44,739 nt of DNA from Porphyromonas gulae DSM 15663. Lineage in GTDB: Bacteria; Bacteroidota; Bacteroidia; Bacteroidales; Porphyromonadaceae. Below, one piece after another: positions 19,286 to 27,521 of this stretch. The position numbers and the translations under genes are program-made. The notes beneath the pieces are model-generated. The model ran no database searches, was not told the DNA's origin, and worked only from the letters and a program-made list of their open reading frames with translations. The stretch's first letter is position 1. Every line of letters begins with the position of its first letter. Location of the stretch: positions 1-44,739 of the forward strand of contig NZ_KB899169.1 in NCBI RefSeq assembly GCF_000378065.1, written 5' to 3'.

Positions 19286-20974
19286 TTATTCTTCCTGTAC
19301 AACTATCGACTTGTTCTTGAAATACTCGAAACCCAATAATCGGGTTAGCCATTCGGGAAAGTCGGCAGTCGAATATGTTTTACCGATAAGGGCCTGTATT
19401 TGTTCGCTCCAATCGGGTCGCAACCGCTTCATTTCAGGGCTTAAGTAAATCATGAAAGGAACACGGCTACGATCCGCCTCATCGATCGGTGTCCCGTCAT
19501 ACGGATGCGTATCGCCCTGTACTCCAAGATTGCCCATATAGATGACAATGGAAGGTGTACTGCTATAGAAATCGATGATTTTTCCAAGTATATGGTCGTG
19601 ATACAGCAAGAGATTGTGGTATTGGGCTAAAACGTCTCTATCATCAGGCTGTATGTTGTCGAAGACTGTGAAATGACGACGATCAAAAGTCCAAAAGTCC
19701 CTGTTGACACGAGACCAAATACTCCCTTCTCCACCTTGTAAATGAATAACACTGAACACGGATTGGCTCCCCTGCCGATAATCGGTCAAATGTTCGAGCA
19801 CAGCCTCGTCGAGAGGCGAATTGCCGTTCCAGCATTCCTCCGAGGCACGCAGATTGACATGATAGGAAGAGTCGCAATCGGCAGCAAGCTGGGGTACTAC
19901 ATCCAGCCAGGGAGTTGCTTTGGGCGTATTGTCGAGCCAAAAAGTTCGATAACCGGCCAGTCGCATGACTCCGGGCAAAGTGGGATAGACATCCCAGCTG
20001 CTTTCGTCTCCGGGGTCGTAATAGGACAGTGCTTGCGCCATGGCAAAGTGGGGCGTATTGTCCGCGGTGTAAGCCTTGTCTAAAATGAACAACTCCTGAG
20101 AAGCTATCAGAGAATCGATAGTCGGCGTATTCTTTATATAATGTCCATAGCAGTGCATCAGGTGCGGATAAATAAGCCGGTCATAGACTACGATCACATT
20201 GTGAGGAGTGTCGATCGTTCGCTCTCTGTGCAAGTGATTCTCATGAGGGGCTTGGGGATGGTAGTAAATATTGGACAGGGAGATCTCCTTTTGGGCCATC
20301 CTATTGCTTAGCCAAAGTCGTTCGGGTAATGACATCGCATTGTAACGAATCCAATTGCTCCGGTAGGCTGCATATATATATTTGGCATGCCATACTCCGA
20401 GAAAAATCATCAGTAAAACAAGAACGATCAGCCCCCAACGTCCTCGATGGAAACCCCTGACGGAAGTCGGCATCTTGCCCATCAATATCAATAGCAAAGA
20501 GAATCCCTTTCTGACAGACCAAGGCAGCAATCGGGCTATGACAAAAGCGACTAAGAGCAAAAGTAGTCCACGACCAAAAAGCATCGCGTTTCCACCGGAC
20601 CGGAAGAACCCGATAGCCTCGGATGGATTGGTTGCCAGTATAGGCTGCGCCATGGCTCCGGAAAAAGGAAGGCGGTAGATGTTGATCAGGTAGAAATCCG
20701 TGAGGAAAGAAACACAGATATAGACCAGTTCTATACCGATTACAATATTACGTATGATTCTATTAGGGATGAAAGCCGGTACAAGGTAGCCCACCAGAGA
20801 CCATGCCAGCAATGCCCTCAGCATTCTCATCTGCCCCTGGCTATCGACTCCCATAGCTTGTAGCTCAAGGAGGTTGAAAAATTGGACAAGGAAAAGAAAA
20901 ATCAGCAGCCAGATCAGTTGATAGAGACGCCTGTCCAATCCTAAAAAGAATGCGCCCATTTGTTTTCGTTCCAT
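19286..20974 (-). CDS. Degenerate EptA-like phosphoethanolamine transferase paralogue
   Basis: This 562-residue inner-membrane protein has about five N-terminal membrane segments and a periplasmic sulfatase-fold domain. It is collinear with the gene just upstream. The zinc site of the family is lost: the GES motif reads YDR (D265 replaces Glu), the SDHG motif reads GNLG (N482 and L483 replace Asp and His), and the downstream His context is altered. The acceptor Thr region (DNTPHF, T307) is still recognisable. The frame is fully open, so the gene is not simply decaying. I infer a non-catalytic paralogue, perhaps a partner or regulator of its neighbour, or an enzyme with changed chemistry. The start is 7 bases after the upstream gene's stop, so they are translationally linked. 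Confidence 0.8.
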   Translation of the reverse strand: MERKQMGAFFLGLDRRLYQLIWLLIFLFLVQFFNLLELQAMGVDSQGQMRMLRALLAWSLVGYLVPAFIPNRIIRNIVIGIELVYICVSFLTDFYLINIYRLPFSGAMAQPILATNPSEAIGFFRSGGNAMLFGRGLLLLLVAFVIARLLPWSVRKGFSLLLILMGKMPTSVRGFHRGRWGLIVLVLLMIFLGVWHAKYIYAAYRSNWIRYNAMSLPERLWLSNRMAQKEISLSNIYYHPQAPHENHLHRERTIDTPHNVIVVYDRLIYPHLMHCYGHYIKNTPTIDSLIASQELFILDKAYTADNTPHFAMAQALSYYDPGDESSWDVYPTLPGVMRLAGYRTFWLDNTPKATPWLDVVPQLAADCDSSYHVNLRASEECWNGNSPLDEAVLEHLTDYRQGSQSVFSVIHLQGGEGSIWSRVNRDFWTFDRRHFTVFDNIQPDDRDVLAQYHNLLLYHDHILGKIIDFYSSTPSIVIYMGNLGVQGDTHPYDGTPIDEADRSRVPFMIYLSPEMKRLRPDWSEQIQALIGKTYSTADFPEWLTRLLGFEYFKNKSIVVQEE

Positions 20975-20981
20975 TTTCGTC

Positions 20982-22781
20982 TTATTTGCTTTGATATTCA
21001 GGATGCTTGGGTGTAAACTCTGTTAAGGCATCCCAGCCTGTGATAATTCTTTTTCGAGAATAGTCATACTCGTCGCTCCAGAGCTCCAGCAGAGGATTGC
21101 TGTAGCTGTTCTTGATGCCCATAAGGGCAGCAAGGGAATTGGGCAGGAGGTCTGTCATGAACGGTTTCCTGTGCGCTGTTTTCACCTTATCGCTTATATC
21201 GGGGTTTTCGGCCATAAAGCGAGGACTCATATATACCATAAAGGGGATTTGTAGAGCAGTGGGAGCATTGGCATGCACAATGGCCTGCGAATGTTTGGGA
21301 TCATCGTAGCGCACCAAACCGTGATCGGAGAGATAGATAACGATGGCAGAAGAGTTCTCATACCGTTTGATGATCTCACCGAGCACATAATCGCTATAGT
21401 AGACGGAGTTCATATACTGAGCAGAAAGCTCGTTTTCTTCCAAGGCATGCGATTCGGGGATATCTTTTCCCGAGAATTTGGCATAATCGGCGGGATACCG
21501 ATCCTCGAATAAGGCATGGCTCCCCATGAGATGAATGATCTGCAGCAGATTTGTGCCACATTGTTCATGGCTCTGAAGCAGTGGTAGTATGGCTTCGTCG
21601 TAGGAGTTGTTTTGCTTTCCCCACATCCATGTCGTAGTAGAATAGTGTGTGGTGTAGAAAGTGCTATCGCAAGTTTGGGCGATGGCTGCTACCATTTCGA
21701 CAAAGAAGCCGCTCTTTTCCTGATTGCTGCTCCAATGTGTGCGGTACCCGGCCGAGCTGAAAGCCCGCGAAAGGGTAGGATAGTCCAGCCAGTCGGTCTC
21801 CTGCTCGGTGTTCGTTTGGTGGTATGTAAGCACCGACTTGAGAGATGAGTTGGTATTTGCGGCACAGGTGACCACATCGTCGTAAAGAACCATATGGCCC
21901 ATAGCGCAGAGAGAGTCTATAACCGGCGTATTAGGCAAAGGATAGCCATAGCAATGCATATCCAGCCTACGAAGAGATTCGCCCATGACCAATACGACGG
22001 TATGCGGCTTGCGTTGCGGAGAGATGGAAACATCCCCGAAGGAATGAGAAGTGAGCGATTCCACCATACTGCTCATCGAAGCATTATCCTGTATGGCATG
22101 CATCGTGCCCAGTACGAAGCGTTCGCTCAGAGCCAATCGATTGTATGGGGTGGATTCATCCAGCTTGTAAAACTCTTTGCGCGAAGCGACAACGGAAATG
22201 ATAAAAACGACCGAAAACAAAACAACATATGCACCACGTCCAAATAAATATCGGATGCGACACAGTAGAGGGAAAATCAGTCTTCTGCCAATGGATATTG
22301 CAGCTAGCAAGAGAAGGATGGCTCCTCCTTTCGCCCACGAAGCAAAGGTGATACCACCCAAGAAATAGCCCGGATTGGCTTCGGATGGATTGTTCGTGTG
22401 GAAATGTATCAGAACGCTATCCGTGATAGGTGTGTCCCAGAGCGTCAATAAATGGTATTCGTATATAAACAGGACGGAAAACGGGACAACGATCAAGGCG
22501 GTGAGTATATGCCTCAACCATTTGTTAACTGCAAGAGAGGGCAAGATCCAGATGAACGCTGTCAGGGGCAAAGCTCCGGTAAGAAAAGGCAGGAGCCAAT
22601 CGGTCTTGATCGTCGTTTGATGGTAGAAAAAGGCTGCATTAACGACCTGCAACAATAATAAATAACAGAGTAAAGAGACCGAAGAGTAACTCAAGAGTCT
22701 GTTTCTTACGGCTCGTATATATAGAGAAGATGTTCCGCTACTTTCTGTATGATAAAGTTCCGAATCCTTTTCAGTTTTCAT
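20982..22781 (-). CDS. Phosphoethanolamine transferase (EptA-like, lipid A or surface glycan)
   Basis: The enzyme transfers phosphoethanolamine from phosphatidylethanolamine to an outer-surface acceptor such as lipid A. The 599-residue protein has about five N-terminal membrane helices (to about residue 200) and a periplasmic alkaline-phosphatase/sulfatase domain. All catalytic features are visible: E268 in MGESLRRLD, nucleophile T310 in CAANTNSSLK, D486/H487 in YLSDHGL, and a further His in the IVHANAP stretch. It is the first gene of a two-gene unit with its degenerate paralogue. Lipid A modification of this kind would affect cationic-peptide resistance and TLR4 recognition; the acceptor here is not proved. 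Confidence 0.87.
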   Translation of the reverse strand: MKTEKDSELYHTESSGTSSLYIRAVRNRLLSYSSVSLLCYLLLLQVVNAAFFYHQTTIKTDWLLPFLTGALPLTAFIWILPSLAVNKWLRHILTALIVVPFSVLFIYEYHLLTLWDTPITDSVLIHFHTNNPSEANPGYFLGGITFASWAKGGAILLLLAAISIGRRLIFPLLCRIRYLFGRGAYVVLFSVVFIISVVASRKEFYKLDESTPYNRLALSERFVLGTMHAIQDNASMSSMVESLTSHSFGDVSISPQRKPHTVVLVMGESLRRLDMHCYGYPLPNTPVIDSLCAMGHMVLYDDVVTCAANTNSSLKSVLTYHQTNTEQETDWLDYPTLSRAFSSAGYRTHWSSNQEKSGFFVEMVAAIAQTCDSTFYTTHYSTTTWMWGKQNNSYDEAILPLLQSHEQCGTNLLQIIHLMGSHALFEDRYPADYAKFSGKDIPESHALEENELSAQYMNSVYYSDYVLGEIIKRYENSSAIVIYLSDHGLVRYDDPKHSQAIVHANAPTALQIPFMVYMSPRFMAENPDISDKVKTAHRKPFMTDLLPNSLAALMGIKNSYSNPLLELWSDEYDYSRKRIITGWDALTEFTPKHPEYQSK

Positions 22782-22809
22782 CGTTGTTAAATTTGGTTGT
22801 CGTGCAATA

Positions 22810-22817
22810 CAAAAGTA
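22810..22817 (-). promoter_or_regulatory. Bacteroidota -7 promoter element for the EptA-like genes
   Basis: On the minus strand, TACTTTTG fits TAnnTTTG exactly. It lies 28 bases before the start codon of the EptA-like gene. A clear -33 TTG is not seen. Confidence 0.45.
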
Positions 22818-23159
22818 GATAAAAAAGAAGTTTTATCGGACTTCCTTATCTGATATAGATGGGGCTATTTCGATTCCCTGAGAATGATCGATCTTCTTAT
22901 CTTTGCTGCCGGTAAAGCTAAGGATAGCAAGCAGATTGCTCTATCCTACACTCTTTACCCGCTCAATACCAATACATTAGATAAACTGCTAATTGCTACC
23001 CGACATGTACACCGACTTCTCATATCCCCTTCATCTGCCGATTTGGCTGCTACAACCGCAGCCCATTTATCTATGTTCCATCAACGCCATAGAAAATAAA
23101 GAACATATATTCTATTTTGCGTAGGGGCGGAATACCCTTTCGATACACCTCTCAAGAGA
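22818..23159. other. Gene-poor stretch, nothing firm recognised
   Basis: These 342 bases lie between the EptA-like promoter and the second MITE. A 71-codon plus-strand open frame at 22884-23099 has no recognisable product and no good ribosome-binding site. I do not call it a gene. Confidence 0.4.
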
Positions 23160-23503
23160 CCGGGCACCCATTGAGTTTGCAGTAAAACTCGGTGGGTGCC
23201 TTTGTTTTATCACCTCCCGAATCGGCCTTTTTCGTCCTGCGATTTATATACAAATCATTTACGATCTATATATTTATTGAAAACGTTTTATATACAAATC
23301 GAAAACAATCTATATATAAATTGAAAATGCTTTATATATAAATCGTTTTCCGATCTTCCGAAAAGCAGATTCTCTCTTGCAAAAGTCCGTTTTCTCGTCT
23401 TTTTCGCTTCCGGAATCTGTCTCTTTCGGGTGCTTATTTGGAATCATTCCAAACTCCGCTTCGTTGTTGAAAACTTTTTTGGCACGTATTTTCGAAGATG
23501 CCG
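23160..23503 (-). mobile_element. BrickBuilt-like MITE, copy 2 (inverted relative to copy 1)
   Basis: Its reverse complement is collinear with 7158-7490 across the left end block, the 'tttggaa..att..aaataagca' block, five 22-nt AT-rich units and the terminal hairpin. The hairpin (23161-23203, gggcaccca / tgggtgcc) differs in sequence from copy 1 but keeps the pairing. It stands in a gene-poor region between the EptA-like genes and the type III CRISPR operon. There is no coding capacity. Confidence 0.7.
23236..23350 (-). repeat. AT-rich 22-nt minisatellite, 5 units (copy 2)
   Basis: Five tandem units share the core 'tttatatataaatcg' with point variants (tttatatacaaatc, tctatatataaattg and others). 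Unit number equals that of copy 1. Confidence 0.85.
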
Positions 23504-23620
23504 GGATGCTGTTTTTGTATTACCCTCGAAGCCTGAGTCATTCCTTTTCGTGAAGTCATGATCCGGCTTCGAGAGTACTGTATTGTAGGGTGTCTGACAA
23601 CTGCTAAGCGAGCTAAAATT

Positions 23621-23685
23621 CATTCTGTGCAAATCCCCAATGATCCGGCAAAAAAGCAGAAAAACATCGCTTTCGATTTTCGAAA
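23621..23685 (+). repeat. Dispersed ~63-bp repeat, copy 1
   Basis: The stretch from 'cattctgtgcaaatcccc' through 'aatgatccggcaaaa' to 'tttcgattttcgaaa' matches 32553-32615 with few differences. The shared block 'cagaaaaacatcgctttcga' is identical in both. It is probably a fragment of a mobile or MITE-like element. Confidence 0.7.
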
Positions 23686-24464
23686 AAAAGCTCTTTTCGA
23701 AGCGTTCGCTTCATAGCGAAACGTGCTGTAGACTTCGACCGCAAATGCTATTTCATGCCTCGATTTGCTTTGAGCAGTGCTCTCAAGCATAGCGAGTGAT
23801 ATTCCCATCTCTATGGCCATATATTCAAGCAGCAGAAAGAGTACACAACAGACGAAAGCAAGTGGAACGAAGCTACATCTCGTTTGCTAATCCGAGCCGA
23901 TCAAACACAGCCGGCATGGCTATTAAGATGGTGGATGAGAGACCTTTATCCCCTCCTTAGCCGAACTGACTATACAATACAACCGATGGGATGAATCCTT
24001 CGCCCTCAGGGTGGCGAAGTTACTCTTGATCGAAATCCATGTCATACCCATCCTATAAGATCGGAAAATACTTATCTTTGTTTCGTTCGTATGCTTTTCT
24101 TTTGTATTTGATCATTTCCCTACTGTCGGATTGAGAAAAGCATGGGAAAAAAGTCTCCGAATACATACTTTAGAAAAAAACTAAATCACCCATTCTATGA
24201 GTTCTACTACGCATAGCAGGCATATTTTTATTTTCCCTTTTCAGTGGGATTGTAGGAGGATTTTCCATAAAAAAGAAAATACTTCTAAGAGCAAGAATAT
24301 ACATATAAGAGCGTCAGTGTATTTTTCAAACAACCTAATGGAATACCAATATTCTTAAGATATTTGGTCATAGATATTTTATCTATTGAATCAAGATAAT
24401 TGCATAAATTTAATCCGAATTAAGATATAACTACAATTTATAAGAATACTTATTTCTATAGATT
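23686..24464. other. AT-rich leader region before the membrane-effector/Cmr operon
   Basis: I find no gene in these 779 bases. A short inverted repeat (cgaagcgttcgct / agcgaaacg) lies near 23697-23733. TATCTTTG at 24073-24080 fits the Bacteroidota -7 consensus but is about 390 bases from the first start codon. No CRISPR repeats are visible. Base composition shifts to strongly A+T-rich from about 24060 onward and stays so through 26370. Confidence 0.45.
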
Positions 24465-25826
24465 ATGAAGACAAAAAAAACATTCAGGGGGAAATGGACT
24501 ATCCAGCAAGCTCGAAAATATTTATTTGAGAGATCAAAAAAACACCGAAACAAAAGCAAAACGTATGGATGGTTATCTTTGGTATGTATTGTGATCATAC
24601 CCTTCTGTGATTTTATAGGCTTAATGCCTGATTGCTCTACCAAACAGCTTATAAGTTCGAAAGGAGGACTATCGCTTATTTTTGGATTATTGTCTATTGG
24701 GTCTCAGATAGCGTCTTGGAAACATTTCTTGAGATATAAGAAAGAAGGAACTAGAGCGAGGGAAATCTTGAAACTGGAGATTCTATACAACATCTCCAAC
24801 CGAAGAGAAATAGAAGCACTATTATTCAAATATATTCCGGAAATTGAAAGAAGAAACAAAAAAGAAAATGTACATTTTTATTCATGCTACAACGATGAAT
24901 ACTTTAATACCCCCAAGGAATTAAATGTTTATCAGGAAATTTCCTATAGAATATTAGAAAATTGTATTTGGAATAGGCACCTATATAAAAAAATGCGTGA
25001 AAAAGACGGAAGAATATTACTTGGATTCATTTTTTTTGTTTCTCTACTATTTTTTATTTCTCTTCTTCTTCCTTTTATTGTAAATAATATTCCTGATGAT
25101 TTATATATGAAATTCGTTTATTTGATAGGACTTATTGTCGTTTCGTCATTATCCTTCAATTTTTTCGAAAGGTACAAAAATCTTAAAATAGTAATTTCAT
25201 CAATAGATAATCTCGTTAAAGACTTATATTCCGCAAGAATCGAAACGGATGCAAAATTCCTTCAAGTTTATAATTCATATACTGATATTATTTTAAAATC
25301 TCCTGACATACCAGACAAAATTTACAAGGAAAATAAAGATATTCTGAATAAATCATGGGAAGAAATAAATAAGAATCTACCATTGACAAATACTTCTTTA
25401 GCGATAAAAGAAGTCCTTCCAATAATAAAGAGTATCCTTGATGAAAATCAGATAGAATGGGCAGTAACAGGATCTGCATCAAAATTCCTGAAGGGAGAAT
25501 CAATCTATTGTGGAGATATAGATATTCTTCTGGCAAATCAAGGTGATTATACTAAGGTAAATAAATTATTGAATGTTTTTCTAGTTGAAGAGATTCAATT
25601 TTGCCACTCTCAGGATATTAAATCTTTTTACGGAAAGTTCAACATGGGAGGTATAAATATTGACATAATATGCGATGTAGAGAATTATACATCATATGGA
25701 TGGATAAGACACCCTGATTTCAACAAAAAACATATAACTTTCTACAAAGAAAAATATCCCGTAACCACTGATGATTTTGAAAAAAAAGTATTTGAAATAA
25801 TCAACAAGAAATCCAATGGAAAATAA
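24465..25826 (+). CDS. S-4TM-like pore-former fused to a Pol-beta-type nucleotidyltransferase
   Basis: The 453-residue protein has four membrane segments in two pairs (about 35-53 and 68-85; 184-206 and 215-233) with a roughly 100-residue soluble stretch between. This layout matches the S-4TM putative pore-forming effectors that accompany nucleotide-signalling defence genes. The C-terminal part (about 310-450) is a nucleotidyltransferase: G336-S337 opens the active-site loop, D351-I-D353 forms the metal-binding DxD, and D400 (in NIDIICD) supplies the third acid. The active site therefore looks intact. Its stop overlaps the next gene by 11 bases, and the pair runs straight into the cmr genes. 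The codons are strongly A/T-biased compared with cmr3-cmr6. The substrate of the transferase is unknown: it could modify protein or RNA, or control the pore. Confidence 0.65.
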   Translation: MKTKKTFRGKWTIQQARKYLFERSKKHRNKSKTYGWLSLVCIVIIPFCDFIGLMPDCSTKQLISSKGGLSLIFGLLSIGSQIASWKHFLRYKKEGTRAREILKLEILYNISNRREIEALLFKYIPEIERRNKKENVHFYSCYNDEYFNTPKELNVYQEISYRILENCIWNRHLYKKMREKDGRILLGFIFFVSLLFFISLLLPFIVNNIPDDLYMKFVYLIGLIVVSSLSFNFFERYKNLKIVISSIDNLVKDLYSARIETDAKFLQVYNSYTDIILKSPDIPDKIYKENKDILNKSWEEINKNLPLTNTSLAIKEVLPIIKSILDENQIEWAVTGSASKFLKGESIYCGDIDILLANQGDYTKVNKLLNVFLVEEIQFCHSQDIKSFYGKFNMGGINIDIICDVENYTSYGWIRHPDFNKKHITFYKEKYPVTTDDFEKKVFEIINKKSNGK

Positions 25827-26364
25827 TGATTATCTTTTGAGACGAGTACAGGAGTATAAGACAGATTTTGCCTGCTATGCATACTCTTGTTTTAATGCCT
25901 TTAATCGATTAAGCAATCTTGAGCAGAGGAAAATCAAGCATATCAAATTGATGAATATTTTCTCTCTTTCTTTATCTGTTTTTTCGATAAGTGCTTTTAT
26001 GACCCAATTTCTAGAATCTATACCTAAGGAGATAAGCTTGCTATTAGCCACAATACTTGGCTTTATTTCTATTATACTCAATTTATTTTCTATTTTGTCA
26101 AAAGAAGAAAGTCAGTCTAAGAAGTATTTCATTCGTGCAGAGAGAGTTAATGTACTTTGGAAAGAAGTTCGAAATATAGAAGCTTTAATCTATTCAGGGA
26201 AAATCTCAGCAGAAGAAGTCATAGACAATCTTAATTATTTCCAGAAAGAAACGGAAAAACATGCTACCGATCCTCTTTATATCTCGCCAGAAGATTATGA
26301 CAAAGCCAGAAAACAATTGAAGGATGGGCAAAAGTCTTATAATGAAAAGGAATTAAATAATTAA
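25816..26364 (+). CDS. SLATT-like two-TM membrane effector
   Basis: This is a 182-residue protein with an N-terminal helical region, two closely spaced membrane helices (about 44-65 and 72-94) and a long charged helical C-terminus. This is the layout of SLATT-domain proteins, predicted pore-forming effectors in CD-NTase/SLOG-linked conflict systems. It begins inside the end of the S-4TM-nucleotidyltransferase gene, which implies coupled translation and a shared complex. The next gene, cmr1, starts 8 bases after its stop. It may form a hetero-oligomeric pore with the upstream protein. The SLATT assignment is by topology and general resemblance, not by a motif search. Confidence 0.6.
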   Translation: MENNDYLLRRVQEYKTDFACYAYSCFNAFNRLSNLEQRKIKHIKLMNIFSLSLSVFSISAFMTQFLESIPKEISLLLATILGFISIILNLFSILSKEESQSKKYFIRAERVNVLWKEVRNIEALIYSGKISAEEVIDNLNYFQKETEKHATDPLYISPEDYDKARKQLKDGQKSYNEKELNN

Positions 26365-26372
26365 CAAATAAA

Positions 26373-27521
26373 ATGCTTATGGAAATCCTAACATTCGAAC
26401 TTATACAGCATACCCCTATTATCCATTTTCAGGCAGGTGATATGGGTGCAACCCTCCGAGCTTCGGAAGTCAAACCGAAGCTGGATAAGTATTTAATTCA
26501 AAAACTTGGAAAGGAGTTCATAGAATCAAAGGGATGGTGTATTCCCGGCCAACCGAAAGCCTTGGATTATAAGCTTAGTTTTAAAATAGAAGAAAAGGCC
26601 TCCATTGAATATTATCTGCCGATTAGTAATATGGGAGATCAGAAAAAGGCCAAACTTCAGGAGGATATAGACAGACACAATATCTTCAAGGGTATCCAAA
26701 TACTATCCCCATCACCCTACTTCGCAAATGAAGAAGGTGTGAAGAATGAGCGGGTCAATTGGGATCTTGTGAGGCTTGCAATACTCACTAGAGGCCATAT
26801 TGTGGGGGAAGTTTACACCAAATACGAAGATTTGCGCTGTAGACTTATAAAGCATTTGGAGAATTTCTTCCTCCTTCACAATTTCGGCACGCGACAAACC
26901 AAGGGATTTGGGAGTTACTCTGTTTTTTCAATAGAAAACAAGCCCATTCCCAATTCAAGGAAAGATATTGCCAAAAAGATGCAGGAAAATGATGTTGTGG
27001 ATTGCTTAAAGAGCCGAAACGACGACATCGGATACCAGTTTCGCCAGATATGGAAATTCCACAACAAAATTAAAACCGGGCCCCAAGGCTCCTATTCGGA
27101 ACTAAGGTGCTACTATCATGAACAGTCCATAGAATGGGAAAAACCGATAGCACGTCGGATGTTAAACAGATCAGAAGAGACGGGAACCAAAAACTTCCCC
27201 AAACGCTATATTCGAGCTTTATTGGGGCTACATCAGCACTTTGAATTTCCCAATGATAAAAACAACAAGGAAATCATCAAAATTTCTCATGAGAGTATCG
27301 ACCGCTTCTCTTCTCCTATTACCTATAAGCCCATCGGAGGAATTATTTATTTGATACTGAATGATATTCCGGATGAGATGTTCAATACAAAATTTACATT
27401 CTCTGCGAATGCTGTCTGTGATGAATTTGTCTTGACACCAGAAAAAGACAGTTTTGATATTGCTGATTTCATGGGATTTATCAAGGATAGCAGTTTAATC
27501 GATGTAACAACATTATTATGA
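26373..27521 (+). CDS. cmr1: Type III-B CRISPR RAMP protein, Cmr1-like
   Basis: Cmr1 caps the 3' side of the crRNA in the Cmr complex and helps recruit target RNA. The 382-residue protein opens like a RAMP ferredoxin fold (LTFELIQHTPIIHF) and has ATLRASEVKPKLD, a typical Cmr1 start in this phylum. It carries a glycine-rich loop FGTRQTKGFGS at 171-181. It is the first cmr gene and overlaps cas10 by 4 bases. ATG at 26373 or 26379 could be used. The call as Cmr1 rather than another RAMP also relies on its place in a cmr1-2-3-4-5-6 order. Confidence 0.75.
   Translation: MLMEILTFELIQHTPIIHFQAGDMGATLRASEVKPKLDKYLIQKLGKEFIESKGWCIPGQPKALDYKLSFKIEEKASIEYYLPISNMGDQKKAKLQEDIDRHNIFKGIQILSPSPYFANEEGVKNERVNWDLVRLAILTRGHIVGEVYTKYEDLRCRLIKHLENFFLLHNFGTRQTKGFGSYSVFSIENKPIPNSRKDIAKKMQENDVVDCLKSRNDDIGYQFRQIWKFHNKIKTGPQGSYSELRCYYHEQSIEWEKPIARRMLNRSEETGTKNFPKRYIRALLGLHQHFEFPNDKNNKEIIKISHESIDRFSSPITYKPIGGIIYLILNDIPDEMFNTKFTFSANAVCDEFVLTPEKDSFDIADFMGFIKDSSLIDVTTLL

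Noticed and set aside
22884-23099. A 71-codon open frame upstream of the second MITE
   Set aside because: There is no family similarity, no good ribosome-binding site, and it lies in gene-poor sequence.
24465-25826. Naming the first operon gene a CD-NTase (cGAS/DncV-like)
   Set aside because: The GS...DxD...D pattern is general to Pol-beta nucleotidyltransferases. The small C-terminal domain lacks the extra helices expected of a full CD-NTase, so only the superfamily is claimed.
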